A stretch of DNA of 64,000 bases from Candidatus Stackebrandtia faecavium (GTDB lineage Bacteria > Actinomycetota > Actinomycetes > Mycobacteriales > Micromonosporaceae), in NCBI GenBank assembly GCA_019112895.1, contig DXIM01000078.1:38441-102440 (forward strand). The letters are read 5' to 3'. Under the pieces are notes generated by a model. It worked only from the letters and a program-made list of their open reading frames with translations. It did not search any database and had not been told where the DNA came from. Positions 17,038-25,992 of the stretch are shown here, in pieces. The position numbers were made by a program, and so were the translations under genes. Positions within the stretch are counted from its first letter, which is position 1. Every line of letters begins with the position of its first letter.

Positions 17038-18042
17038 ATGTCTTCTGCGACCGTCCTCGTCTCCGGCGCCGACCGGTATCTGGCCGGTCGTCTCGTATCT
17101 CGATTGACCACCGATGACGCGGTCGACCACGTCGTCGGCGTCAACACCAATGCGCTCAGCGACGCCACCCTCGTCACCCTGCTCGAACGCGAAAACGTCG
17201 ATACCGTCGTGCACACGGCCGTCGCGGCTTCGGCCGTCAGGTCGGGCGGCCGCACCGCCCAAAAAGAGTCGAACGTCTTGGGCACGATGCACCTGCTGGC
17301 CGCGTGTCAACGGGCCGCCTGCGTACGACGGGTCGTCATCAAGTCCTCTGTCGCGGCGTATGGCGCCTCGTCTCGAGACCCCGCCGTCTTCACTGAAGAG
17401 ACGGAGCTTCGCGCCGCGCCGCGGGGCGAATTCGCGGCCGATATCGCCGAGGTGGAGGCTTACGCGCGCGGGTTCGCTCGGCGGCGTCCAGAGGTATCGG
17501 TCACCGTGTTGCGGCTCGCACCGCTGCTCGGCCCGACCTCGGATACGTCACTGACTCGGTATTTTTCGCTGCCTATCGTGCCGACCGTGTTGGGTTACGA
17601 CCCCCGCATGCAGTTTCTCCACATCGAGGACGCGCTGGAGGTTTTGCACACCGTGACGCTCGACCGCAAGCTCGGCCCCTCGGGCAGGCCGGACGTTTTC
17701 AACGTCGCGGGCCCCGGTGTCTTGCTGCTGTCACAGGCGATCCGTCGTGCAGGCCGGATCCCGGCACCGACACCGGAACATGCCCTACGTGGCTTCGCGA
17801 AGCTCGCCCAAGGGCGAGGCATCGTCGATTTCTCCCAGGATCAGCTCGACTTTCTGCGTTTCGGTCGCGTCGTCGACTGCACCAAACTGTTGGAGTTCTT
17901 CGGACTCGACCCGCGTGCCACCACCGAAGCCTTCGACGACTTCGTAACCGGGCACGCATTGATGTCGTTGTTGGGTGACACCCCGGACCCATCGTTTTTT
18001 GACCGCGTGGGCAACATGCTCGGCAAGAAGGAGAGACCGTGA
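17038..18042 (+). CDS. NAD-dependent epimerase/dehydratase-like protein (Rv0501/GalE2-like, atypical)
   Basis: A 334-residue extended short-chain dehydrogenase-like protein. The N-terminal Rossmann turn is degenerate (VLVSGADRYLAGRLVSRL) and the catalytic YxxxK is absent: the equivalent segment reads GEFAADIAEVEAYARGF. The SS.AAYG strand (VVIKSSVAAYGAS) remains. From memory, mycobacterial Rv0501-type proteins share the conserved EVE.Y.RGFARRRP block and also lack the dyad, so it is probably a specialised non-canonical family rather than an active sugar epimerase. It overlaps the acyltransferase start by 4 nt (GTGA), and the pair is conserved in actinomycetes. Confidence 0.85.
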   Translation: MSSATVLVSGADRYLAGRLVSRLTTDDAVDHVVGVNTNALSDATLVTLLERENVDTVVHTAVAASAVRSGGRTAQKESNVLGTMHLLAACQRAACVRRVVIKSSVAAYGASSRDPAVFTEETELRAAPRGEFAADIAEVEAYARGFARRRPEVSVTVLRLAPLLGPTSDTSLTRYFSLPIVPTVLGYDPRMQFLHIEDALEVLHTVTLDRKLGPSGRPDVFNVAGPGVLLLSQAIRRAGRIPAPTPEHALRGFAKLAQGRGIVDFSQDQLDFLRFGRVVDCTKLLEFFGLDPRATTEAFDDFVTGHALMSLLGDTPDPSFFDRVGNMLGKKERP

Positions 18043-18926
18043 GCAACCCTGACACCGAGCCCACCGAATCCCCCGGTTCGGTAGCACCGGAACCGGCGGC
18101 AGGCAAGCTTGAGGAACTGTTCAACCTGTTGGCGCGACGCATGTCGGGCGACTACGACGTCGACGAGTTCGGTTTCGACTCCGAACTCACCGAGAACGTC
18201 ACTTTCAGGGCGCTGCGCCCCCTGTACCGCAAATGGTTCAACGTCGAGGTCACCGGCATCGAGAATGTGCCAAACGAAGGGCCCGCACTCCTGGTCGGGA
18301 ACCATTCGGGAACGATCGCGCTCGACGCGCTCATGGTTCAGTTGGCCCTGTTCGACGAGCACCCCGCCGAGCGGCATTTGCGTTTGCTGGCCGCCGACTT
18401 CGTGTTCAAGGCTCCGCTTGTCGGCGAGTACGCCCGCAAAATGGGCGCGACTTTGGCCTCCAACGCCGACGCGCAACGCCTACTGGAGGTCGGGAAAATC
18501 GTCGGCGTGTTCCCTGAGGGTGTCAAAGGCACCGGTAAACGGTTCACGGACCGGTACAAGCTGCAGCGTTTCGGGCGCGGAGGTTTCGTGGCGACCGCGC
18601 TGCGTACCGGCACTCCGATCATCCCGGTGTCGATCGTGGGCGCCGAAGAGACGTACCCGATCTTGGGCAACATCCCGGCCTTGGCGCGACTGTTCGGCCT
18701 ACCGTATTTTCCGATCACACCGACGTTCCCGATGCTGGGACCGCTGGGTGCGGTGCCGCTGCCCAGCAAATGGCTCATCGATTTCGGCGAGCCCATCGAC
18801 ACCACGGATATGGCGGAGCTGGCCGACGATCCGCTCGAAGTGTTTAACTTGGCCGACAGAGTCAAGGAGACGATTCAGCAGACCCTGCACGCGCTGCTCA
18901 AGCAACGCGGTAGCGCGTTCCAATAG
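18039..18926 (+). CDS. PlsC-like lysophospholipid acyltransferase
   Basis: A 295-residue acyltransferase of the PlsC/GPAT superfamily that transfers an acyl chain to a glycerolipid. Motif I reads GNHSGTIALDAL, where His and Asp are six residues apart instead of the usual four, as in Rv0502-type proteins. Motif III is VGVFPEGVKGTGKRF, and IIPVSIVGAEE is motif IV. GTG 18039 overlaps the epimerase stop, so translation is coupled. The N-terminus is acidic and Pro-rich and probably disordered. Membrane association is expected; the lipid substrate is not known. Confidence 0.92.
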   Translation: MSNPDTEPTESPGSVAPEPAAGKLEELFNLLARRMSGDYDVDEFGFDSELTENVTFRALRPLYRKWFNVEVTGIENVPNEGPALLVGNHSGTIALDALMVQLALFDEHPAERHLRLLAADFVFKAPLVGEYARKMGATLASNADAQRLLEVGKIVGVFPEGVKGTGKRFTDRYKLQRFGRGGFVATALRTGTPIIPVSIVGAEETYPILGNIPALARLFGLPYFPITPTFPMLGPLGAVPLPSKWLIDFGEPIDTTDMAELADDPLEVFNLADRVKETIQQTLHALLKQRGSAFQ

Positions 18927-18976
18927 TGCGCACGGGCGACCAGGACGCTGTCTCGCCGAGTCGATAGGGTTTGTGT

Positions 18977-19288
18977 ATGAGGTTCGCGTTCGTCATCGAG
19001 CAGTACGCCAATCTGGGGATCTTGCTGATCGCCGGGATCTTGACGCTGGTCGCGCTCCTGCACTGCGCGTTTCAACGCCAGGACGCGTTCCCGATGCTCG
19101 GTGCGCTGAGCAAGGGCGCGTGGCTGGCGATCCTGGGCGGCTGCACGCTGTTGACGATGCTGAGCCTCGCCGGAACCATGGGCGGCGGTGGCGGCGGTTT
19201 CTTCTTCATCTTCAGCCTGATCGGGATCATCGCCGGGTGCGTGTACCTGCTGGATGTGCGGCCGCGGCTGCGCGACGGCGATATCTAG
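18977..19288 (+). CDS. DUF2516 family membrane protein
   Basis: A 103-residue membrane protein with three or four hydrophobic segments, matching the actinobacterial DUF2516 type (LLIAGILTLVALLHCAFQRQ, GAWLAILGGCTLLTML, FIFSLIGIIAGCVYLLDVRP). Five consecutive glycines precede the last segment. ATG 18977 follows a TAGGGT box at 18966-18971 by 5 nt, compatible with a leaderless start. A hydrolase gene follows 25 nt later. Function unknown. Confidence 0.88.
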   Translation: MRFAFVIEQYANLGILLIAGILTLVALLHCAFQRQDAFPMLGALSKGAWLAILGGCTLLTMLSLAGTMGGGGGGFFFIFSLIGIIAGCVYLLDVRPRLRDGDI

Positions 19289-19313
19289 TGCCGTCTCGAC
19301 CGGGAGCATGACA

Positions 19314-20051
19314 ATGCGAACAGTGGTACGCGGGCAAGGTTCGCCGGTGACGGTTTTTGCGCACGGTTTGGGTGGCACGATCGCCGACACCCGTCCGTTC
19401 GGCAGCGGGGTCGACGGTACCCGCGTTTTCTATACGGCCCGGGGACATGACGGCACCCACATTGACCGTTTCGACTACGAATCGCTGGCGGATGATCTGC
19501 GCGAGGTCGCCGATGCACACGACGCGACGCACGCCCTAGGGATCAGTATGGGGGCGGGTGCGCTGTGTCGGCTGCTGTCCCAGACCCCGGATCGGTTCGA
19601 ACGCGTCGTGCTGTATCTGCCGGCGGTGATCGATGTTCCGCGCGGCGCGGAAGCGATGACGCGTCTGCAAAGCCTCGACGCTTCCACCGCGACCGAGGCC
19701 GAAGTCGCCGATGCGGTACTCGCCGACGTCCCGGCCGCCGTGCGGGACACTGCCGCGGCACGCGCGTACGCGCAGACGCGAGCGCAGGTCTTGTGTTTGC
19801 CGAGTATGCGTCACGCTGCCAGGAACTTGGCGAACGATGTGGCCGTGACTGACGCGTCCGCCTTGACGAAGGTGACCGCGCCCGTGCTGATTCTGGGTTG
19901 CGTCGACGACGTCGCCCACCCCAGCAGTGTCGCGGAACGGCTTGCGCAATTGTTCCCGAACGCGTCATTGCATATTTACGACAGTCCGGACGTGGTATGG
20001 ACGAAGCGTCAGGACCTGCGGGCACGCGTCAGCGGGTTCCTCGACGACTGA
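19314..20051 (+). CDS. Alpha/beta hydrolase, possibly lacking the catalytic histidine
   Basis: A 245-residue alpha/beta hydrolase-fold protein. The oxyanion region VTVFAHGLGGTIADTRPFG and the nucleophile elbow GISMGAG are clear, and VLILGCVDDVAHPSSVAERL gives the acid strand. The last strand reads LHIYDSPDVVWTKRQDLRAR, without the usual His at the catalytic position, so activity may be altered. ATG 19314 has GGGAG about 7 nt upstream and is preferred to ATG 19308. It lies between DUF2516 and EI24 genes. Confidence 0.85.
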   Translation: MRTVVRGQGSPVTVFAHGLGGTIADTRPFGSGVDGTRVFYTARGHDGTHIDRFDYESLADDLREVADAHDATHALGISMGAGALCRLLSQTPDRFERVVLYLPAVIDVPRGAEAMTRLQSLDASTATEAEVADAVLADVPAAVRDTAAARAYAQTRAQVLCLPSMRHAARNLANDVAVTDASALTKVTAPVLILGCVDDVAHPSSVAERLAQLFPNASLHIYDSPDVVWTKRQDLRARVSGFLDD

Positions 20052-20065
20052 GCCGATACGGGCGC

Positions 20066-20155
20066 GTTCGTCCGGGGCCTGGGCAGATGCGACCACTGCC
20101 GTCTCAACTTCATGGAGGACTGCGCGTGCGGTTCGTCCCAGGACCTGCGCAGATG
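20066..20155. repeat. Imperfect direct repeat between hydrolase and EI24 genes
   Basis: Two similar 24-25-nt units (20066-20089 and 20131-20155) share GTTCGTCC at one end and GCAGATG at the other. The sequence between could encode a short Cys-rich stretch in frame with the hydrolase after its stop, but with no start signal no gene was called. Confidence 0.35.
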
Positions 20156-20217
20156 TTACCGACTTAACCAATTGGACCGTGCGACTGTGCATAGTCGGCA
20201 TTCGATACCGTATTGAC

Positions 20218-20961
20218 ATGCGCGACTTCGCCTTGGGCCTTCAGTATTTCCGCCGCGGCTTCGCCTTGTGGTCGAGGCAGCCCAAGTTGATGCTGTTGGG
20301 AGCGATCCCTGCGGTCATCTCGACGCTCATTCTCGGCGCCCTTCTTGTCGTTCTCGCGTTCAACCTTCCCGGTCTCACCTCGCTGGTCACCGGTTTCGCC
20401 GACAGCTGGGGATCGCAATGGCAGACGGTACTGCAGGTCGTCGCCGGCATCATCATCATGGCGCTGGGTTTGTGGCTGGCAGTTGTCGTCTTCGTCGGTT
20501 TGACGCTTTTGATCGGGGACCCGTTCTATGAGGCCATTTCGGAACGGGTCGAGGCGGAGTTCGGTGCAGTGCCCGAGGATCCGCGCGGCTTTTGGGCGTC
20601 GATGTTCGACTCGATCAAGGACTCGCTGCGGCTTCTAGCTAAAAGCATCGGGGTCGGTCTGGTGCTGTTCTTCGTCGGTTTCATCCCGTTCGTCGGCACT
20701 GTCGCGTCAATGGCTGTCGGCGCGATCGTGGGCGGTTGGTTCCTCGCGATCGAGTTGAGCTCGCACGCTCACGGGCGCCGCGGCATCCGTTATCAGCAAT
20801 ACCGGCAGATGCTGCGCAAGCGCCGCATGGTCGCCCTCGGTTTGGGCGTTCCCGTGTTCCTCTTGTTTTTGATTCCGATCACGGCCATCGTCGTCATGCC
20901 CGCGGCCGTCGCCGGCGGGACCCTGCTGGCGCGTGACGCCATGGGCGAACGGGTCGACTGA
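20218..20961 (+). CDS. EI24 domain (CysZ-like) membrane protein
   Basis: A 247-residue integral membrane protein of the EI24/CysZ group, with about four long hydrophobic segments (APAVIST..LVVLAFN, IIIMALGLWLAVVVF, VGLVLFFVGFIPFVG, VFLLFLIPITAIVV). The family hallmark GDPFYEAISERVEAEFG lies after the second segment and RRGIRYQQYRQMLRKRR before the last. CysZ proteins are sulfate channels in enteric bacteria; the actinobacterial version is uncharacterised, so sulfate transport is only a possibility. ATG 20218 was chosen because the frame upstream is shared with the hydrolase gene in another phase. Confidence 0.88.
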   Translation: MRDFALGLQYFRRGFALWSRQPKLMLLGAIPAVISTLILGALLVVLAFNLPGLTSLVTGFADSWGSQWQTVLQVVAGIIIMALGLWLAVVVFVGLTLLIGDPFYEAISERVEAEFGAVPEDPRGFWASMFDSIKDSLRLLAKSIGVGLVLFFVGFIPFVGTVASMAVGAIVGGWFLAIELSSHAHGRRGIRYQQYRQMLRKRRMVALGLGVPVFLLFLIPITAIVVMPAAVAGGTLLARDAMGERVD

Positions 20962-21391
20962 CCTGGACCGCCGTCCTAAGTCTTGGGACGATTTGCTCGC
21001 CGAGCAAGAGAACGGCTCCGAATGAAGGGTGCTGTACACCTTTTCCGGACCGAGAAAAGTCCCCAAGTTCCAGGCTCGGCCGCGACGGCTTCGCCGGCGG
21101 TTACGCGAGCAGTATGGGCCTCGCAATTGGAGTCCGGGTATCGGAGTCGGTTGTTTCCCGCACGGCATGCAATGCGCCGAGGACACAGGCTGGGGCTGCG
21201 ACGAACGGCTGGCTCTACACCCCGCGGCAGAAGTTCATGATCCCGGGGCCGGCGTAGATCGACGAGACCAGCACGTTGCTGGAACCGACAGTGCCGACGT
21301 GGTCGGGCGCCGAGGGCGTGTGACGCCGTCGGGCAAATGTTACGGACATGGCCACGCCCACCCCGCCTCCTACGCGGCTAGCCTCGAGGGC
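20962..21391. other. Intergenic region without a supported gene
   Basis: These 430 nt hold open frames but none with convincing start signals. One frame in phase with the downstream amidohydrolase (from GTG 21029) is arginine-rich with four cysteines near its end; it was not called. A GTTACGGACATG motif (21339-21350) lies about 40 nt before the amidohydrolase start. Confidence 0.5.
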
Positions 21392-22591
21392 GTGGACTTC
21401 GAGAAAATGTGGCGCGAGCTGGCGCCGGTAGGACGATACGACGCGACCGGCGGGTACCGCCGCTACGCATACACACCCGCGGAGTTGGAATGTCGCGCTT
21501 GGTTTCGCGAGCAGGCGGTTCAGCGTGGTCTCGACGTCGAAACGGACCGCAACGGCAACATGTGGGCTTGGTGGGGCGACCCGTCGGCTGGCGGCGCGAT
21601 AGCGACGGGCAGTCACCTCGATTCGGTACCGGATGGCGGCGCCTACGACGGCCCGCTCGGTGTCGTCAGCGCCTTCGCGGCGATCGACCTGTTGCGCGCG
21701 AACGGTTTCACGCCGTCACGGCCGATCGCGGTCGCAGCCTTCGCGGAAGAAGAAGGCGCCCGTTTCGGGATCGCCTGCCTGGGTTCTCGCCTGCTGGCCG
21801 GGGCGATCACGCCCGAGGCGGCCCGAGCCCTCAAGGACGATGACGGCGTGACGTTCGCGGACGCGATGTCGGCAGCGGGCTTCGACCCGGACGGCATCGG
21901 CGAAGACAACGAACGGCTGTCGCGAATATCGGCATACGTGGAGCTGCACATCGAACAGGGCCGCGCGCAGATCGATATGGATGCCCCGGTGGCGGTCGGG
22001 ACCAGCATCTGGCCCCACGGACGCTGGCGCATGGAATTCACCGGTCGCGCCGACCACGCCGGAACCACCCGGCTCGACGATCGCGCCGACCCGATGCTCA
22101 CCTACGCGAACACGGTGTTGGCGGCGCGTAAAAAGGCCAGGCTCGCCGGAGCCGTGGCCACGGTCGGCAGGATCGCGTGCGAACCGAACGGCACCAACGC
22201 GATCCCGTCCCGGGTACGGGCGTGGCTGGACGCGCGCGCCACGGAACTATCCGCATTGGATGAGACCCTGGATGGCTTGAAGGAAGCGACGCTGGCGCGC
22301 GCCGAACGCGACGGTACCGAAGTCTCGTTCACGCAGGAGTCATACAGCCCGGAAGTGATTTTCGACGCCGATCTGCGGCAACGCGTCTCACGGGCCGTCG
22401 GTTCCCCTATGGAACTGTCAACCGGTGCCGGTCACGACGCGGGCGTGCTGTCGGCGCGGATGCCGACCGCGATGCTGTTCGTGCGCAACCCGACCGGTAT
22501 CTCGCACGCCCCCAACGAATTCGCGCACATGGACGACTGCATCACCGGTGCGCACGCGCTCGCCGATGCGTTGAAGGAGTTGGCGACATGA
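21392..22591 (+). CDS. M20-family amidohydrolase (allantoate amidohydrolase/carbamoylase-like)
   Basis: A 399-residue zinc hydrolase of the M20D-like hydantoinase/carbamoylase group. Metal ligands are visible in TGSHLDSVPDGGAYDGPLGV, AFAEEEGARFG, VELHIEQG and the final GISHAPNEF; RADHAGTTRLDDRAD is the family substrate-binding segment. GTG 21392 follows GAGGGC; ATG 21407 is an alternative. It overlaps the HutF start by 4 nt. In actinomycetes such genes sit with hut genes, so here it may remove the formyl group from N-formylglutamate after HutF. That role is inference from position; annotation by similarity would say AllC. Confidence 0.88.
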   Translation: MDFEKMWRELAPVGRYDATGGYRRYAYTPAELECRAWFREQAVQRGLDVETDRNGNMWAWWGDPSAGGAIATGSHLDSVPDGGAYDGPLGVVSAFAAIDLLRANGFTPSRPIAVAAFAEEEGARFGIACLGSRLLAGAITPEAARALKDDDGVTFADAMSAAGFDPDGIGEDNERLSRISAYVELHIEQGRAQIDMDAPVAVGTSIWPHGRWRMEFTGRADHAGTTRLDDRADPMLTYANTVLAARKKARLAGAVATVGRIACEPNGTNAIPSRVRAWLDARATELSALDETLDGLKEATLARAERDGTEVSFTQESYSPEVIFDADLRQRVSRAVGSPMELSTGAGHDAGVLSARMPTAMLFVRNPTGISHAPNEFAHMDDCITGAHALADALKELAT

Positions 22592-23934
22592 CGACGACAT
22601 ACTTCGCCGACCAAGCGTGGCTCGGCCCCGAAGACGGGACCGTCCACGATGTCACGATCGAAGTCTCCGGCGCAACGATCACCTCCGTAACAACCGGCTC
22701 CACACCCGCAGAAGGGGCAGTGAAGCTGCCCGGCTTCGTCATGCCTGGGCTCGTCAATTGCCATTCGCACGTGTTCCACCGAGCTTTGCGGGGCCGCACG
22801 CATCAAGGCCGCGGCGACTTCTGGAGCTGGCGCGAACAGATGTATTCGGTGCTGTCCGGAATGTCGGCGCGCGCCTACAGCGACCTCGCGGCCGCCACCT
22901 ACACGGAAATGACTCTGTCAGGGATCACGACTGTCGTCGAGTTTCACTATTTGGCGCGCGAACGCGGCGGCAGTGCGACATCGGCAGATGTTTCGGTCAT
23001 GGACCGTGCCGTCATCGACGCGGCCGCACGTGCCGGCATACACCTGGTCTTGGCGAACGCGTGCTACCTGCAGGCCGATGTGCACGGTTCAGCTTTGTCG
23101 TCGGCCCAGGAACAGTTCAGCGACGGCTCCGTGTCTGCTTTCCTGGCGCGCATGGATCGGCTGCGCGGCGCGGAATCGGGCCCCGAAGATGCCGCCGTCG
23201 CGATCCATTCGGTTCGCGGGTGCCCGCCGCCAGCAATGCGCGCCATCGCGAAATGGGCGCACGAGAACGATTCCGCGCTCCACATTCATCTATCCGAACA
23301 GGTCAAAGAGAATCTCGACTGCATCGGCGCCTACGGCTGCACCCCGGCCCAATTGTGTGCGGACACCGGCGTCTTGGGCGACAAGACCACGGCCATCCAC
23401 GCCACCCACCTCGACGGCGATGACATAGCCCTACTCGGCGGCAGCGGCACCATCGCCGGTTTCTGCCCCACGACCGAACGCGACCTCGCCGACGGCATCG
23501 GTCCGGCACGCGCGCTGCGTGACGCCGGTTCTCCCCTAGCGCTCGGTTCCGATTCTCACGCGATCATCGACCTCTTCGAGGAGGCGCGCGCCGTCGAATT
23601 GAACGAGCGGCTCGCCACGCAAAAACGCGGCCACCACAGCGCGGCCGAACTGTTGACGGCCGCGACCGTCGGCGGAGCCGCAAGCGCAGGCCTGTCAGAC
23701 CGGATCGGCCGCGTAGCGGCCGGCTACGACGCCGACTTCATCGCCGTCGACATGAATTCGACCCGCACCGCGGGCGCGACCGATCCCGTTGCGGCCACAG
23801 TATTTTCGGCCACGAACGCCGACGTGACCGACGTGGTCCGCAAGGGACGCAGAGTCGTGGCAAACCGTCGACACGACGAGCTCGACGAGGTGGGACAACG
23901 ACTCGCAGAAGCGGTCCAAAACGTCCACGCATGA
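22588..23934 (+). CDS. hutF: Formimidoylglutamate deiminase
   Basis: A 448-residue amidohydrolase-superfamily enzyme that converts N-formimidoylglutamate to N-formylglutamate and ammonia in histidine degradation. The metal site NCHSHVFHRALRG opens the barrel and the HutF mark GRGDFWSWREQMY follows directly; ALHIHLSEQ and LALGSDSHAIID supply the remaining ligands. The first codon overlaps the amidohydrolase stop (ATGA). Other hut genes (hutH, hutU, hutI) are not in this window, so the pathway must be completed elsewhere. Confidence 0.93.
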   Translation: MTTTYFADQAWLGPEDGTVHDVTIEVSGATITSVTTGSTPAEGAVKLPGFVMPGLVNCHSHVFHRALRGRTHQGRGDFWSWREQMYSVLSGMSARAYSDLAAATYTEMTLSGITTVVEFHYLARERGGSATSADVSVMDRAVIDAAARAGIHLVLANACYLQADVHGSALSSAQEQFSDGSVSAFLARMDRLRGAESGPEDAAVAIHSVRGCPPPAMRAIAKWAHENDSALHIHLSEQVKENLDCIGAYGCTPAQLCADTGVLGDKTTAIHATHLDGDDIALLGGSGTIAGFCPTTERDLADGIGPARALRDAGSPLALGSDSHAIIDLFEEARAVELNERLATQKRGHHSAAELLTAATVGGAASAGLSDRIGRVAAGYDADFIAVDMNSTRTAGATDPVAATVFSATNADVTDVVRKGRRVVANRRHDELDEVGQRLAEAVQNVHA

Positions 23935-24016
23935 CGCCGACCGAAACACCATTGTGACTCCGATGCTGCACCGGTCCTTATTGTGTCGTGGCCACGGAGA
24001 CTGCACACTTAGTCAT

Positions 24017-24376
24017 ATGGACACCACCCTTGACTCCCTCTTCACCGTGACCAGTTTGTTGAGCCTGCAGGGTTCGGCGGCGGCAGCGGTGCTCGTACCG
24101 AACGTGATCGGCTCACTCGTGGGCGAAAAATTCGATCAATACCGAAAATGGACCTCGCTGGCGATCGCCCTGGCGTTGGCGTTCCTCGCGGCATTCATGG
24201 TGGACGATGGCCCGTTGAAATGGGTCGTGGCCCTGTTCAACGGTTTCCTGATCTTCGCCTCCGCGATGGGCCTGAATCAGCTGCCTCGCCGTAACCGCAG
24301 CAAAGTGAAGTCCAGCGATGACGACGCAAGCTTGTCCCTGCCGAAAATCCCACGCTTCTTCAAGTCGTGGATTTAA
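24017..24376 (+). CDS. Small hypothetical membrane protein
   Basis: A 119-residue protein with two to three hydrophobic segments (AAAAVLVPNVIGSLVGEKF, LAIALALAFLAAFMV, WVVALFNGFLIFASAMGL) and a basic/acidic C-terminal tail. No family is recognised. There is no ribosome-binding site before ATG 24017. The last 17 nt overlap the end of the converging exonuclease gene. Confidence 0.65.
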   Translation: MDTTLDSLFTVTSLLSLQGSAAAAVLVPNVIGSLVGEKFDQYRKWTSLAIALALAFLAAFMVDDGPLKWVVALFNGFLIFASAMGLNQLPRRNRSKVKSSDDDASLSLPKIPRFFKSWI

Positions 24377-25070
24377 CAGCGCTGGGAAGGGAACGCTGAA
24401 GCGGCCAGCGCCGGTCGCATTCCTGCGTGCGCCCACTACGGCGGAAGTACGCCTCAAGTGATGCCGCCTGGTCGGCGTGCCACGCCACTTGCGACAGATG
24501 CAGCTCCGCGACTGACGCGGTCGCGACCGTCGGATACGCGGCCGCGATCGCCCGCGCGAGAGCGACGCTGGCGCGGGCGTCGGCGGTGGCATCGTGCGCG
24601 TCGTCAAGAGCCACACCGTAATGCGCGCACGTGGCGCCGAGAGTGCGCTTGCCGCGCCGCCACTTATCGCAGCGTTTATCGAGGACAAACGGGTCGATGA
24701 CGCGCAGCTGCTGCCACGGAACCTGTTCGAGCCCATGGCGTTCGAGTTCGTGAGACAGCAGGGTCAGGTCGAAACCGGCACGGTAGACCACGACCGGCAC
24801 GCCGTCCTTCGCCGCCTTCGTCAAGGCTGTAGCCACTTCAGACAACGCGGTAGGCGGCTCCTGCCCCTCGTCGGCGAGCCGCTGCGCCGTAATGCCGTGT
24901 ACGGCGGCCGCGGCCGGTGGGACTTCCACCCCCGGGTTGATCAGCCAATGTGAAACATCATCGTCGGAAACGATTGCCGCGGAAAGGATCCGGTCATTCG
25001 TGGTGTCCGTACCGGTGGTCTCGGTATCGAACCCCAACAATGCTTCGCTATGCCATCCCTGAGTCGTCAT
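24360..25070 (-). CDS. DEDDh 3'-5' exonuclease (DnaQ-like)
   Basis: A 236-residue nuclease of the DnaQ/RNase T exonuclease superfamily. Exo I reads LLGFDTETTGTD, with both metal-binding acids; Exo II is VVVYRAGFDLTLL; Exo III ends in LDDAHDATADARAS, a DEDDh arrangement. The extra VHGITAQRLADEGQEPP is typical of polymerase-epsilon-like proteins. The C-terminal 60 residues have no clear domain. It is a single-gene unit; a proofreading or repair role is likely but not shown. Confidence 0.92.
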   Translation of the reverse strand: MTTQGWHSEALLGFDTETTGTDTTNDRILSAAIVSDDDVSHWLINPGVEVPPAAAAVHGITAQRLADEGQEPPTALSEVATALTKAAKDGVPVVVYRAGFDLTLLSHELERHGLEQVPWQQLRVIDPFVLDKRCDKWRRGKRTLGATCAHYGVALDDAHDATADARASVALARAIAAAYPTVATASVAELHLSQVAWHADQAASLEAYFRRSGRTQECDRRWPLQRSLPSAVKSTT

Positions 25071-25123
25071 GCCGCGATCTTACGGGCAAGATGCGACACA
25101 AGCCCTATCCCGACACAGGGGCC

Positions 25124-25870
25124 TCACTGCAGCCCAAATAACCCGGTATTACGCACGTGCCTCGCCAGTTGCGTATCGCCGCTGAGCTGCAGCTCGTCGT
25201 ACGGCAACCGGCCCCACAACGCCAGCAGCAGATCGGAGGCGGTGCCGCTGACCGAAGCGGTGTCATCTTCGCCGCCGCTGTTTTCGTCCAACAGCGCGAC
25301 CAGGCTGCCCCGGATGCGCAGCCGCCAGTGCTTACCGACGTCCTCGGCGACGAACCTCACGACACCTGTCCCGCCACTATGGCCATCGGACCGCCACGAC
25401 ACCGGAAGCAACGCCCCCAGAAATTCCGTCACGCCATCGACGGCGACCACAGTGTCAATCGGTTCCGGCCGGTCAACGGCGCGCTGCGCGTCCCATGCAT
25501 GGATCGCCGTATCGTTTTGCACGCGAGTCAGCCACGACCGCACGGTCTTCGGTGCAGGCCACGGATTCCATGCCGGATCGTCCAGCTGCAGGCGGTGGAA
25601 AGTCTGAGCCAACGCGTGCTCATTGCGCGCGAGTACAGCCAACGGCTCGCCGTCCGTCGATATCGGTTCGTGGGCGACAGGCTCGGCCGAACCCGCCTGC
25701 TGCATCACGAAGGTGTACACATCCGCGACATGATGCACCAAGTCTGCAAGGCTCCAGTCCGGACAGCCGTGGACCGGAAGCGACATGTCCGCGTCCGTTA
25801 CGGCGTCCTCCAGTTTCACAGCTTGCTTCTGCCAGGCGGTTATATAGCTCGCCTTATCGGATTTACCCAT
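25124..25870 (-). CDS. Mycothiol-dependent DinB-like (maleylpyruvate isomerase N-terminal) protein
   Basis: A 248-residue protein of the MDMPI/DinB superfamily, common in mycothiol-producing actinomycetes. The helical bundle contains CPDWSLADLVHHVADVYTFV and TAIHAWDAQRA, which carry the His/Asp metal ligands. The C-terminal part (LLLALWGRLPYDELQLSGDT) matches the MDMPI C-terminal domain. ATG 25870 is preferred because GGGGAG lies 7 nt upstream. Members use mycothiol in isomerase or transferase reactions; the substrate here is unknown. Confidence 0.85.
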   Translation of the reverse strand: MGKSDKASYITAWQKQAVKLEDAVTDADMSLPVHGCPDWSLADLVHHVADVYTFVMQQAGSAEPVAHEPISTDGEPLAVLARNEHALAQTFHRLQLDDPAWNPWPAPKTVRSWLTRVQNDTAIHAWDAQRAVDRPEPIDTVVAVDGVTEFLGALLPVSWRSDGHSGGTGVVRFVAEDVGKHWRLRIRGSLVALLDENSGGEDDTASVSGTASDLLLALWGRLPYDELQLSGDTQLARHVRNTGLFGLQ

Positions 25871-25992
25871 CTTTGTTCTCCCCGCCGGCTGGGTCATCGG
25901 CGAACACCGATGTCACGCCCCCTGCGCAAATAGTTCGTCAACGTTACGGCCGTCTCGAAATCGAGATCGCTACGGCGATTAAGCTGTGCGAC

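Noticed and set aside
21029..21391. N-terminal extension of the amidohydrolase
   Set aside because: Arg-rich and unlike the family N-terminus; GTG 21392 has a ribosome-binding site and fits the family.
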